From Pedobacter yulinensis (GTDB lineage Bacteria; Bacteroidota; Bacteroidia; Sphingobacteriales; Sphingobacteriaceae), in assembly GCF_003029735.1 (NCBI RefSeq), contig NZ_KZ686269.1, forward strand, positions 1,364,001 to 1,428,000: a stretch of DNA of 64,000 bases. The letters run 5' to 3'. Positions 34,474 through 43,010 of this stretch are shown here, one piece after another. The translations under genes were made by a program, and so were the position numbers. Under the pieces are notes generated by a model. The model saw nothing but the letters and a program-made list of their open reading frames with translations. It was not told the DNA's origin and searched no databases. Position 1 is the stretch's first letter; each line of letters starts with the position of its first letter.

Positions 34474-35436
34474 TCAACGCAGGTAAATGCTGCTGCCCCG
34501 ACGTTGAATGCTGAGGGTTGGTTCTGTCAATTTAAGAACTCGCAACGCGCCTTCTAGGTCTTCGTCTTTGAAGGTTACGGTAATGGGAATTTTTTTCGTT
34601 GCCGGACTGATGATCCTGATATCTGCCTTAAAAGCTTTGTTTAATGCTGAGACCAGTTCTTCCATCGGCGTATTATCAGCCACGATCGTGCGACCGGCAT
34701 AAAAACGGTACATAACGTCGTGGTTAAGCTCTGCTTTCAGGGCTTGCCCGAAGTCGTCGACCGTTACGCGTTGCTGCCGCGAAAGCTTTACGGCGGCCTT
34801 GCCGCGACTTACCCTGACCAGGCCACGGGCTACAATGACCTCAACCTTCGATCTGGTCCGCTTTACGTTAAAGGCCGTTCCCAGAACAGTTACCTTGGTT
34901 TTACCTGAAGTAACACTGAACGTACCCAGACCGTGCTGTACATCGAAATAAGCTTCGCCGGTGAGGCTGACCTGCCTGTTTTCATCAAACTGTTCCGGAT
35001 AGCGTATCGCCGACCCAGCGTTCAGTTGCACCGTTGAGCCATCGGGCAGGGAAACGTGTTTAACTGCAGCACCGGCTTGAACCAGGATCAACTCTGGCGA
35101 CCGGTTTACCGTCAGGCGCCAGGCAGTCCAGGAGGCCCCTGCCAGCAGAAACAGCACTGCGGCTACACGCAGCCACAGATTAATCCTGAGGCTTCTTACA
35201 GCCATGCGCTGGTTTTGCGGGCCCGATTCAGCTTTCTTTGCAAGGAACCTCGACCAGGCTTCGTCTGCAGCAAGCGGGCTTTTGCCCTTCAGCCTGCCTG
35301 CATACTCCCAGACCGAAACAAGTTGTTCATAGTGCAGGCGGTTACTTTCGCTTTCCTTCAGCCAGATCTCGATCGCAGCCGATTCTGCCGCTGTTGCTTC
35401 GCTCAGGAAATGTTTGATCAGCAGATCCTCTTTCAT
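34474..35436 (-). CDS. FecR-family anti-sigma factor
   Basis: A 320-residue inner-membrane regulator. The cytoplasmic N-terminus (1 to about 85) should bind the adjacent sigma factor, then one membrane helix follows (WLRVAAVLFLLAGASWTAW). The periplasmic FecR domain (about 120-220: VSLPDGSTVQLNAGSAIRYP) and a C-terminal STN-like DUF4974 domain (NTPMEELVSALNKAFKADIRI) complete it. Its ATG (35434-35436) overlaps the sigma stop TGA in the classic ATGA manner, showing translational coupling. Signals normally come from a TonB-dependent receptor or an STN protein in the outer membrane; none follows directly, but an STN protein is encoded at 31663. Confidence 0.95.
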   Translation of the reverse strand: MKEDLLIKHFLSEATAAESAAIEIWLKESESNRLHYEQLVSVWEYAGRLKGKSPLAADEAWSRFLAKKAESGPQNQRMAVRSLRINLWLRVAAVLFLLAGASWTAWRLTVNRSPELILVQAGAAVKHVSLPDGSTVQLNAGSAIRYPEQFDENRQVSLTGEAYFDVQHGLGTFSVTSGKTKVTVLGTAFNVKRTRSKVEVIVARGLVRVSRGKAAVKLSRQQRVTVDDFGQALKAELNHDVMYRFYAGRTIVADNTPMEELVSALNKAFKADIRIISPATKKIPITVTFKDEDLEGALRVLKLTEPTLSIQRRGSSIYLR

Positions 35437-36005
35437 AACCATCCGAGTTTTAAAAATAAAATAACAAAAAGGGGCAGGTATTCCTGCAATTCAAAACGCA
35501 GGGTCTTCAGGGCCTTTCCCATGTGAGCCTCGACGGTCTTCAATGATATGCCCAGTTTTGCCGAGATTTCCTGGTATTTCAGGTTTTCGTAGCGGCTCAG
35601 CTGGAAAACGGTACGGCACTTTTCGGGTAAGGTATTCAGGGCCGCAGCAAGCCGCTTTTCCAACTGGCTTAGTTCGATCTTCCCCGCGGCATTGTCGGTT
35701 TCGTCTTTCATGGCATGTGCAGTGCGTGTCTGGTACCTTGTCTTTACCTTCTGGTCGCGGATGTAATTCAGGCTGTCATGATATACAGAGCGGTAGAGAT
35801 ACGCCCTGATGGCGCCTTTCTCTTCCTCCCAGTTGTATTTTTCCCAAAGCCTGAGAAACATGCTGGCGACCACATCTTCGGCCAGGTCCCAGTCGCGGAG
35901 AATGGAATAAGCATACTCGTGCAATTCGCCGAAGTGCTGCTTAAAAAGCGCTTCAAAGCGAGTTGCGTGACCGGTTGCCGGCAAGGTTTGTTCGGTTAAC
36001 TGCAT
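35433..36005 (-). CDS. ECF sigma factor partnered with FecR
   Basis: A 190-residue sigma factor of the ECF class common in Bacteroidota. Region 2 is visible as LRDWDLAEDVVASMFLRLWEKYN and region 4 as LPEKCRTVFQLSRYENLKYQEISAKLGISLKTVEAHMGKALK. It ends in a hydrophobic tail (LPLFVILFLKLGWL), a feature seen in this sigma type. The four-base overlap with FecR shows a single signalling unit. It should be held inactive by FecR until an outer-membrane signal arrives. Confidence 0.94.
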   Translation of the reverse strand: MQLTEQTLPATGHATRFEALFKQHFGELHEYAYSILRDWDLAEDVVASMFLRLWEKYNWEEEKGAIRAYLYRSVYHDSLNYIRDQKVKTRYQTRTAHAMKDETDNAAGKIELSQLEKRLAAALNTLPEKCRTVFQLSRYENLKYQEISAKLGISLKTVEAHMGKALKTLRFELQEYLPLFVILFLKLGWL

Positions 36006-36074
36006 TCCGGGTGCAAATTACTTTTTATCTCTTGAATGCGGGTGATCCGTTTTACGAACCGCCCGCATGAAACT

Positions 36075-36641
36075 TTAAAATTTAAAGCCTACAGCTACGC
36101 TGAAAAGTCCTGTCTTCTGGTCAAGTTCTTTGTTTGCTGATGTCAGGCCGAGGCTGTAACGTGCATCGAATGATACACCGCCAATATCTACACCTGCGTT
36201 GACCACGCCGCCTGCCGTGAACTTTTTATACGCGGTGCCAGCCGGAGCAGCGGGTTTGTTCAAATTATAGCTCAGGTCAGGTCCTGCCGATACACGCAGG
36301 CTGAGGTCTTCAGCATTGAGCAGTTTATAGCCAACCATCAGCGGCACATTCAGCTGCCTGAATTTAGCTTCGTAGGCTGCACCCTGAAAAGTATACGTGC
36401 TTTTGAACGAGACAAAGTTAACCTCTGGCTGAAAATAAAAATCGCCTCCTACCCTTGCAAAAACGCCAGCATTCAGGCCCATCTTATTCGATTGATTGCT
36501 GATGCCGCTTACACCGCCCCGCAGCGTAGGGAAACTGACTCCGGCTTTGACGCCAAATTCAGGATCAGTGCTTTGTGCGTTTGTCGATTTGACTGCTGCA
36601 AACAACAGGGCTGCAGCGATGTAAAATTTAATTGTTTTCAT
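36075..36641 (-). CDS. PorT-like outer-membrane beta-barrel protein
   Basis: A 188-residue protein with signal peptide (MKTIKFYIAAALLFAAVKSTNAQ) and alternating strands: FGVKAGVSFPTL, LNAGVFARVG, FYFQPEVNFVS, LNVPLMVGYKLL, VGVDIGG-like repeats and a terminal aromatic (VAVGFKF) suited to the outer-membrane assembly machinery. It matches the small porin-like PorT/OmpW-type family of this phylum. It starts 27 bases after the stop of the 316-residue barrel gene, so the two are probably co-transcribed. Role unknown. Confidence 0.85.
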   Translation of the reverse strand: MKTIKFYIAAALLFAAVKSTNAQSTDPEFGVKAGVSFPTLRGGVSGISNQSNKMGLNAGVFARVGGDFYFQPEVNFVSFKSTYTFQGAAYEAKFRQLNVPLMVGYKLLNAEDLSLRVSAGPDLSYNLNKPAAPAGTAYKKFTAGGVVNAGVDIGGVSFDARYSLGLTSANKELDQKTGLFSVAVGFKF

Positions 36642-36668
36642 TTTTGTGATTATTAAGTTTTAAATCTG

Positions 36669-37619
36669 TTACTTTTTAAGCCGGTAACTGAGGCCGGCGC
36701 TCATGTAAAAATTTGAAGAGAACTGGTGCGGGGAATACGACCGGAACATGTTGCGCAGGCCACGGGCGCCATAGGTGTAACTCCTTACCGGCATGATACC
36801 GCCAGACAACATGAATTCCAGCCGTTTACCTTTGAACCGGCCTTCAAGCCCGATGGGCAGTTCCCAGTACCGGAGGGAAGAACGCGCAGGATCCTGCCTG
36901 TTCTCTGCGTCGTAATTGATGTTCTTAGGACGAAAAGCCGCCTTAAGCTCGAATGCCGGCACAACGCTGTAGGCCACACTAACCTCTGTAGGCACGTTGA
37001 CAAGTACCCTGAATTTTCCGGTGGTCTGCCACTGGAAAAGCAGGCCGGGCATGACCATGGGCGTACTGAGTACGTTATAGGCAAAGGCACCGAAACCAAG
37101 CGTCAGGTTGGGATTGAAATGTTTCATAAAGATAAAACCACCATTAATGAAGAGGTCGTTTGTGTTGACCTTTACCAGGTCGCTGTTCACACCTACCGAG
37201 AATAAATTGAGCATGCCCCATTTGCGTTTCAGGCTGTGGTAATGGATCAGGCCAAGTTCACTGTACAGCAGCCGGTCTGGTAAAAGCTGCGCCGGATAAT
37301 TCTTATTGTTGAGCCTGGTGTAATTGGCGTTTACCGTACCCATCCAGGTTCTGACCTTGCCGCTCGCCGAGTCAATCCTGGCAGAGAGCATAAAATTATA
37401 ACCGAGAGCGAGCCGCTGCTGCGCAGTTGTAGCCGTGGTGCGGGTGGTATCTTCGGGGCGTATGTGGTAGGATTTCGGGATATAAATTACATCGGCCTGA
37501 AGTGTATTCGGCTGGCCGAACTGGGCCATTGCTCCCGTGCCTGCGAGCAACAGGATCACAAGGAAAAGCGGGAAAAGGGTCAATTTGATTGCGTGTAGCT
37601 GGGGCTTACAAAGGGTCAT
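36669..37619 (-). CDS. Outer-membrane beta-barrel protein (possibly DUF6268-type)
   Basis: A 316-residue exported protein with a signal segment at about 12-32 (LTLFPLFLVILLLAGTGAMAQ). The mature part has many short amphipathic strands and ends in YMSAGLSYRLKK. The body (SELGLIHYHSLKRKWGMLNLFSVG, NLTLGFGAFAYNV) resembles DUF6268 or PorP/SprF-like barrels; the family is a judgement from pattern. It is upstream of the PorT-like gene by 27 bases. The 5' region has a TATTCC...GGAATA inverted repeat near 37640. Confidence 0.75.
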   Translation of the reverse strand: MTLCKPQLHAIKLTLFPLFLVILLLAGTGAMAQFGQPNTLQADVIYIPKSYHIRPEDTTRTTATTAQQRLALGYNFMLSARIDSASGKVRTWMGTVNANYTRLNNKNYPAQLLPDRLLYSELGLIHYHSLKRKWGMLNLFSVGVNSDLVKVNTNDLFINGGFIFMKHFNPNLTLGFGAFAYNVLSTPMVMPGLLFQWQTTGKFRVLVNVPTEVSVAYSVVPAFELKAAFRPKNINYDAENRQDPARSSLRYWELPIGLEGRFKGKRLEFMLSGGIMPVRSYTYGARGLRNMFRSYSPHQFSSNFYMSAGLSYRLKK

Positions 37620-37696
37620 TTTTACTTTCTTTATTCCTGTTACACGGAATACCTGGCCTACCCTTAGCAGCTGCGTTTTTTTTTAATTATTTTTTT

Positions 37697-37727
37697 AAAA
37701 AAAAATCCCGGCACAGTGTGCCGGGAT
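37697..37727 (-). terminator. Strong terminator of the sialic-acid operon
   Basis: A perfect 10-base stem (ATCCCGGCAC, 37705-37714, with GTGCCGGGAT, 37718-37727) and a 3-base loop, followed on the minus strand by nine T residues. It lies 37 bases after the last operon stop at 37764, so it ends the transcript started before susC. Confidence 0.9.
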
Positions 37728-37763
37728 CATCCAATTATAACCCACCTGCCGATGGAAATCCTT

Positions 37764-39158
37764 TTACCAGTTATCGGTACGGAAAGGTGCTGCGGGCAAT
37801 CCCTCCGTATTGTATAAATTGCCGGCTGATGTATCTTTGAACGCATAACGTACGGCCTGCGGCAGCTTGACCTGCTCAGACTGTACAACGATGGTCTTTC
37901 CGCTGATCCTGGCTTCTGCCGGGTAAAAAACGCGGTCGTGTCCGGCCACCTCGAAAGACAATAACTTCTGATCGTATGCGGTCAGGCCCAATGGAATGTT
38001 GTCAAAAGCAAGTACAGCCTGGGCCCCGTTTACCTTCATGTCCCGGTATACCGGACCCTGGTATGCGATACCTTCCCTGCCATAAGTTCGTGCGAGTGCC
38101 CAGTAGAGCAGCCGCTTGCTGATGATGGTCTTGTCTGGCGGATGGATGGTGGTCATGCTGCCGGCATCGACACTGACTGCCATGCCGGCATTGGGTATGA
38201 GCGACATGGCCCGTTGCTGGGCCTCATAAAGCAGCGGGATCTGCTCCTTGTGGTTTTTGTATTTATTCGGAGCGATCTGAACATAATAAAACGGCCATTC
38301 ACCACAGTCCCAGATTCGGCGCCACAGTGAAACCATGGCAGCCATTTTACGGTCGTAAGTAGCGGGATTTACCCGGTTATTCTCGCCCTGGTACCAGAGA
38401 ACACCCCTGATATGGAAACCTGCAATAGGGTTGATCATTGCATTGTATAAAACACCGGTGTGGTTTTTATTAATTTTTGCTGAATCGGCTGGTACCGGAA
38501 AATCTTTAAACGGCGCCAGCGCAGCCTGGTCCATCCAGGCTTCGATATCGGTCCCTCCGTAAGCGCTGCTGATGATACCGACCGGTACGCCCAGCGTGCG
38601 CTGTAGCATGCGTGCAAACTGATAACCAATTGCACTGAACTCTTTAACCGATGCAGCAGCAGGCAGCTGCCAGGACGTGTTCAGCTGCGTAAGCGGCGTT
38701 TTGGACATGTTCTTTTCTACTCTGAAAAGCCTGACACCGGGCTCTGCGGCTGCTGTCAGCAAGTCGTTCGAACCGACAACTGGCTGATTGGCAAATCCTT
38801 TCACAGGCATTTCCATGTTGGACTGTCCGGAGCATAGCCAGACCTCGCCGATGAGGATATCGTCGAGCACCACGCGTTCGCCGTCATCGAACACCATACG
38901 GAATGGCCCGCCTGCTGCCGGTGTACTGACCCTAAGCCTGAAACTACCGTCATCCGCTGCGCGTGTTTTGTATCGCCGTCCATTCCAACCGGTCTGGATA
39001 CGCACAGTCGCGTTAGCCCGGGTTTTCCCCCAGATCAGCACGTTTGCCTGCTGCTGAAGCACCATGTGGTCACTGAAAACAGCGGGCAGCGTAACACTGG
39101 CCCTGGCCGGGCAAAAACCCGCGCATAAAAAAATCAATGCTAAAAAAAAGGTTCTCAT
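37764..39158 (-). CDS. Sialate O-acetylesterase (SGNH hydrolase)
   Basis: A 464-residue exported esterase that removes O-acetyl groups from sialic acids so that sialidase and lyase can act. Signal peptide MRTFFLALIFLCAGFCPARA; an N-terminal beta domain (about 25-95); then the SGNH catalytic domain with nucleophile S113 in CSGQSNMEMP, the GTDIEAW segment and the Asn/His region in WYQGENNRVNP. It is the last gene of the operon, 3 bases from the MFS transporter stop and followed by a strong terminator. Confidence 0.93.
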   Translation of the reverse strand: MRTFFLALIFLCAGFCPARASVTLPAVFSDHMVLQQQANVLIWGKTRANATVRIQTGWNGRRYKTRAADDGSFRLRVSTPAAGGPFRMVFDDGERVVLDDILIGEVWLCSGQSNMEMPVKGFANQPVVGSNDLLTAAAEPGVRLFRVEKNMSKTPLTQLNTSWQLPAAASVKEFSAIGYQFARMLQRTLGVPVGIISSAYGGTDIEAWMDQAALAPFKDFPVPADSAKINKNHTGVLYNAMINPIAGFHIRGVLWYQGENNRVNPATYDRKMAAMVSLWRRIWDCGEWPFYYVQIAPNKYKNHKEQIPLLYEAQQRAMSLIPNAGMAVSVDAGSMTTIHPPDKTIISKRLLYWALARTYGREGIAYQGPVYRDMKVNGAQAVLAFDNIPLGLTAYDQKLLSFEVAGHDRVFYPAEARISGKTIVVQSEQVKLPQAVRYAFKDTSAGNLYNTEGLPAAPFRTDNW

Positions 39159-39161
39159 TCG

Positions 39162-40394
39162 TTAATCGCGTTTAATTTTCACGGCAAACAGCACCCAGGT
39201 TGCCAGCAGCATGGCCAATGCCGATAGCTGGTAAACCACAGAGAGGTCGACCTTGGCGTCTTTAAGCGCACCGCCGGCGTAGACCATCAGGCCGCCCACA
39301 ATGGTACTCAAAAAATTAAGAAATCCGTATCCGGTTGCCACATACCGGCCATCTGCCACCTGTCTGAGGATGGGCATCAGGTTCGCATCGTTGAAACCAC
39401 GGGCCAATCCAAAAAACAGCATGGCCACAATGGCAACAGCGAAAACGCCTGTCGAAGCCATCAGGTATAAAAATGGCGCCCCGATGGTGAAGCCGATAAT
39501 GACCATATACAATCTTCCGCGGGGGTTGCGGGCGGTCCAGCGGTCGGCCAGAAAACCACCCAGCAGCACGCCGGCAAAAGAGCCGAGTTGGATGTAGCCG
39601 GTGGCAGAGATCCCCGCTTCGCCCAGGTCTAGTGAAAAATGTTCTTTCAAAAAAGTCGGCAGCCAGCCATACACAAGCCAGTTAACCATGCCCAGCACGG
39701 CAAAATAGAAGAGCAGCAGGTAAAAAGATCTTGCTGAAAACAAATTGCTAAGGGCTCCGCCGATGCTGACGCTGTCAGCGCCTTCTTCCGGCTGTTCCTC
39801 CCCTGCTGTCTTATTGTCTTTCAGGAAATAAGCGAGAATGAGCGCGTACACGATACCGATTGCGCCAAAAATATGGAACCCCGCCCGCCAGCCATAGGCT
39901 TCGGCAATGTAACCGCCCAGGCCGCCCAGGGCCAGGCCGGCATACAAACCGGTCATGTGCAGGCCGGTAGCCAGCGAGCGGGTGCGCCCCCGGTGATAAT
40001 CAGTAATCAGCGCAAGTGCTGCTGGTATGTAACAGGCTTCGCTAATGCCCATGAGGAGCCGTGCTGCAAGCATTTCCGAAAAAGAACTGGCATAACCGGT
40101 CCAGAGCGTTACTGCTGACCAGATAAACACGCTGAAAACGATAACCATTTTCCGCGAATACCTGTCGGCAAAATAGCCGCCAAAAGGACTCAATACGCCG
40201 TACGACCACAGGAACACCGAAGTAAGGAGTCCGAACTGGGCATCACTAAGACCGAAATCGGCTACTATCGGGTCCCGCATGGAAGTGATCAGAATCCTGT
40301 CCAGGTAATTGAGGAAAGCTACAATCCAAAGCAGGCCTACAATAAGCCACGCATAGGGACTTAGCTGTGTTGCCGAAGTCTGGGTATTTTTCAT
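39162..40394 (-). CDS. MFS transporter, probable sialic-acid importer
   Basis: A 410-residue major-facilitator protein with 12 predicted helices. DRILITSMRDPIVADFGLSDAQFG resembles the anion:cation symporter branch, which includes sialic-acid and hexuronate importers, and the DRYSRKMV loop between helices 2 and 3 is conserved. The start overlaps the NanM-like gene stop by four bases (ATGA). The operon context makes N-acetylneuraminate or its 2,7-anhydro form the likely substrate; the sequence alone does not define it. It would act in the inner membrane after import by SusC. Confidence 0.88.
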   Translation of the reverse strand: MKNTQTSATQLSPYAWLIVGLLWIVAFLNYLDRILITSMRDPIVADFGLSDAQFGLLTSVFLWSYGVLSPFGGYFADRYSRKMVIVFSVFIWSAVTLWTGYASSFSEMLAARLLMGISEACYIPAALALITDYHRGRTRSLATGLHMTGLYAGLALGGLGGYIAEAYGWRAGFHIFGAIGIVYALILAYFLKDNKTAGEEQPEEGADSVSIGGALSNLFSARSFYLLLFYFAVLGMVNWLVYGWLPTFLKEHFSLDLGEAGISATGYIQLGSFAGVLLGGFLADRWTARNPRGRLYMVIIGFTIGAPFLYLMASTGVFAVAIVAMLFFGLARGFNDANLMPILRQVADGRYVATGYGFLNFLSTIVGGLMVYAGGALKDAKVDLSVVYQLSALAMLLATWVLFAVKIKRD

Positions 40395-41503
40395 TTGATG
40401 CTGGTTTTAACTGGCACAGCCATCCGCACTTGAGGTGTACGCACCGCCGGCCGCACTTCTCCTCCCGGCAGCACGATGGCACCCTGCCATTCGGCAAGCG
40501 TGGTGGTTACCGGTGCCCAGGTACTTTTATTTGGCTTCCTGTCCGCATCAGCTAATTTCTGCGTCGGAATGTGGCCTGCCAGCTTCCAACAGTTTTTCGC
40601 GGGATCATACTGCAGGATGGCATCAGAAAAACCGGGGTGCCGTTCTTTCAGCTCAGCCGATTTCGGTGCCAGAGAACCATCGTCCCCCCCAAATATGAGC
40701 AGGGCCCCGCTCTTGTCTGTGAAGGCTGGCGAAGCTGCCGCTGCCACAGGAGATGGCAGATCGGCAAGCTTCTTCCAGCCTGTATGCGCATCGTAGGCAT
40801 AGGCATCTTTCAGGTAACGGCGGTTGCCGTCTGCAAGTTCCACACCACTGAACAGGTAAAATGTGTTCCGCACCGCCCCCGCAACGGCCAGCATTCTTGC
40901 CGGTCCGGGCCAGGCCGGAAGCTCTTTCCAGCCTTTGCCGGGTGCCTGGAGGTCCAGCACCAGGAACTGTTTAAGAGCGGCTTTTGAATCAGGCTGTAGG
41001 AGTCCGCCGGCAACATAAACCAGGTTTCCGCAGCGCGCAGCGCAGAGATTGGCCAGGGGCTTCGGCAGATCAGGGAATTTTTCAACGGAGAATTTTCCGC
41101 CTGCATAAGCGAGTACAAGTACGTCACTGTAGTGCCCGCCTGCATTGCTGCCGCCAATCAGCAGCAGCCGGTCGCCCCACTGCACCGAGGCGCCGTAACC
41201 GAGCGGCCGGGGCAATTTACCCGCCATTTTAAAGGCCGTGGCATTCGGTTCCAGTGCGAATACCTGATCGGTCCAGGTCTTTACGCCACCGCTCCAGGGG
41301 GCAAGGCCGTCAGGGAAATTTGCTCCGCCTGCCACCAGCAGTGCAGCGCCAGACGTACCGGCAAAAGATCCGGCGAAACCTTTGTCATCAGGTATGGAAG
41401 GCAGCGTTTTCCAGCTCAGCTTTTCCTGGTGCAGGTTCTGCGCGGGCGCCTCATTCAGCGTAAACAGCATAATTATTAAGATATACGAACAGCATTTGTT
41501 CAT
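40391..41503 (-). CDS. NanM-like N-acetylneuraminate mutarotase (kelch beta-propeller)
   Basis: A 370-residue exported kelch protein, start MNKCCSYILIIMLFTLNEAPAQ. Kelch repeats are seen as LLIGGSNAGGHYSDVLVLAY, YVAGGLLQPDSKAALKQFLVLDL, FYLFSGVELADGNRRYLKDAYAYD and LLIFGGDDGS. It matches the cyclically permuted mutarotase type found in Bacteroidota sialic-acid loci, which convert alpha-sialic acid released by sialidases to the beta form. It is placed between a PKD/LamG lipoprotein (1 base away) and the MFS transporter (4-base overlap). Confidence 0.9.
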   Translation of the reverse strand: MNKCCSYILIIMLFTLNEAPAQNLHQEKLSWKTLPSIPDDKGFAGSFAGTSGAALLVAGGANFPDGLAPWSGGVKTWTDQVFALEPNATAFKMAGKLPRPLGYGASVQWGDRLLLIGGSNAGGHYSDVLVLAYAGGKFSVEKFPDLPKPLANLCAARCGNLVYVAGGLLQPDSKAALKQFLVLDLQAPGKGWKELPAWPGPARMLAVAGAVRNTFYLFSGVELADGNRRYLKDAYAYDAHTGWKKLADLPSPVAAAASPAFTDKSGALLIFGGDDGSLAPKSAELKERHPGFSDAILQYDPAKNCWKLAGHIPTQKLADADRKPNKSTWAPVTTTLAEWQGAIVLPGGEVRPAVRTPQVRMAVPVKTSIK

Positions 41504-41504
41504 G

Positions 41505-43010
41505 TTATAAGTTTTTCAGCGTATTGATCTCGGCCTGGCTAAGCGCCTTTTTATAAATAATGATGTCATCGATTTGCCCAACATACTGCCGGCTGAAACC
41601 ACCTGTACCTTCCTGCATGCCTACTTTGAAATTGCCGGCATTCGAAGTGTTTTTAACCCCGGTACCTGAGCTGATCTCGCGGATCTTGACACCGTCTATA
41701 TAAATTGCAGTAAGGGTGCCCGCACGGGTGCAGACAATGTGGTGCCAGGCGCCATCATTGGTTTTCGCGGCATCTCCGTTTGCCGCCGTGGTCAGGTTGA
41801 TGGTCGATCCGCCTGCCGCATCTTCAGTAGCGAAAGAGGTCAGGTTGGTGGCCGTACCCAGCAGCCGCAGCCAGGTCTGGTTGTCGCCCGATCCTTTGCC
41901 ACCGCTCTCCTGCCAGATCATGCCGCTCGTGGTGGTGGTGGTTCTGACCCAACACGATACCGAATAATCGCCTGTACCAAAATTCATGGCGTCATTGTCT
42001 GCAACCGTGAAACCACCGCTGGTGCCAAAGGTTGCCGCCCTGCCTGCCGCAGCAATGCGGTCGGCACCGGCAAAGGTAACAGTGCCAACTGCTGTCGAGA
42101 CCAGTTTTGACGGGCCTGCATCATCAATGCTGCCGTTAAAAGGATAGAACGCGGTAAGGCCTGCAGCCGGAACCACCAGCACGTAGTTTTCTTTTTCAAT
42201 TGTCGATGAGCGTGCTGCATTTGAGGTAACGAGCTTTACCTTATAGCGCCCTGGTGCCGGATAGGTGACCCTCGGGTTCTGGCTGCTGGACGAAGTCACA
42301 GCAGCACCTTCGAAAGTCCAGTTCCAGGAGGTTGCCGTACCAACAGATTTATCGGTAAACTGAATGCTGCCGCCAGCGTAGGTGGCCGTTTGGTCGCTGT
42401 CAAAGGCGGCCTCTACAGAGGTAATGTCGACCACGGTCAGCAATTTTTCGCGTACCACCGTGTGGTTGCCTTTGGGATTAGTTGCAGTCAGTTTTACGGT
42501 GTACACGCCCGGCGTGCTGAACTTCACAACGGGGTTCTGCTGCTCGGACCTGATCACTGTGGATCCCGAGCTGAATTCCCAGGCCCAGGCGGTAGGCATA
42601 CCTGAACTCTTGTCGGTAAACGTAATGCTTTCTTCCTGCTTGACTGTGGTGGCACTTGTACTGAAATCTGCTACCACATCCCGGTAACCCACTTTAATGT
42701 ATCCAGTCTTTTTCTCCACTGCGTTGCCCGCTGCGTTCCGGATTTCCAGGCTCACCGCATAGGTTCCCGGCTGGTTGTAGGTCACCACTGGTCCTGAAAG
42801 ATCTGAACGGGCCGGTGTGCCGCCCTCAAATTCCCAGTTCCACGACGAAGGCTGCCCCGCAGAAATATCTGTGAACGTCAGGGTTTCGCCGGCCAGGATC
42901 TCCTGTTTTGTTACGCTGAAATCTGGTTCCAGCGGTTGTGTTTCTTCTTTTTTGCACGCCGCGGCAACCAGCAGCAGCGCGATTATAAAAATGGAGCGCT
43001 TAGTTTTCAT
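41505..43010 (-). CDS. PKD-domain and LamG-domain lipoprotein, probable surface glycan-binding protein
   Basis: A 501-residue lipoprotein (signal ending VAAAC) placed where SusE/F-type binding proteins usually stand. Three PKD domains (about 25-290) show the repeated pattern SWNWEFEGGTPARSD, TAWAWEFSSG and SWNWTFEGAAV, each followed by VTLTNPKG/VTSNAAR-type strands. A C-terminal LamG/concanavalin-type domain (about 300-500) has FGTGDYSVSCWVRTTT and IYIDGVKIREI. It overlaps the lyase gene stop by 11 bases. It should sit on the outer surface and hold host-type glycans; specificity is inferred from context only. Confidence 0.85.
   Translation of the reverse strand: MKTKRSIFIIALLLVAAACKKEETQPLEPDFSVTKQEILAGETLTFTDISAGQPSSWNWEFEGGTPARSDLSGPVVTYNQPGTYAVSLEIRNAAGNAVEKKTGYIKVGYRDVVADFSTSATTVKQEESITFTDKSSGMPTAWAWEFSSGSTVIRSEQQNPVVKFSTPGVYTVKLTATNPKGNHTVVREKLLTVVDITSVEAAFDSDQTATYAGGSIQFTDKSVGTATSWNWTFEGAAVTSSSSQNPRVTYPAPGRYKVKLVTSNAARSSTIEKENYVLVVPAAGLTAFYPFNGSIDDAGPSKLVSTAVGTVTFAGADRIAAAGRAATFGTSGGFTVADNDAMNFGTGDYSVSCWVRTTTTTSGMIWQESGGKGSGDNQTWLRLLGTATNLTSFATEDAAGGSTINLTTAANGDAAKTNDGAWHHIVCTRAGTLTAIYIDGVKIREISSGTGVKNTSNAGNFKVGMQEGTGGFSRQYVGQIDDIIIYKKALSQAEINTLKNL

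Noticed and set aside
37676..37705. Poly-T/poly-A stretch as a repeat or insertion scar
   Set aside because: The A run is the tail of the minus-strand terminator, and the adjoining T run shows no direct repeats.
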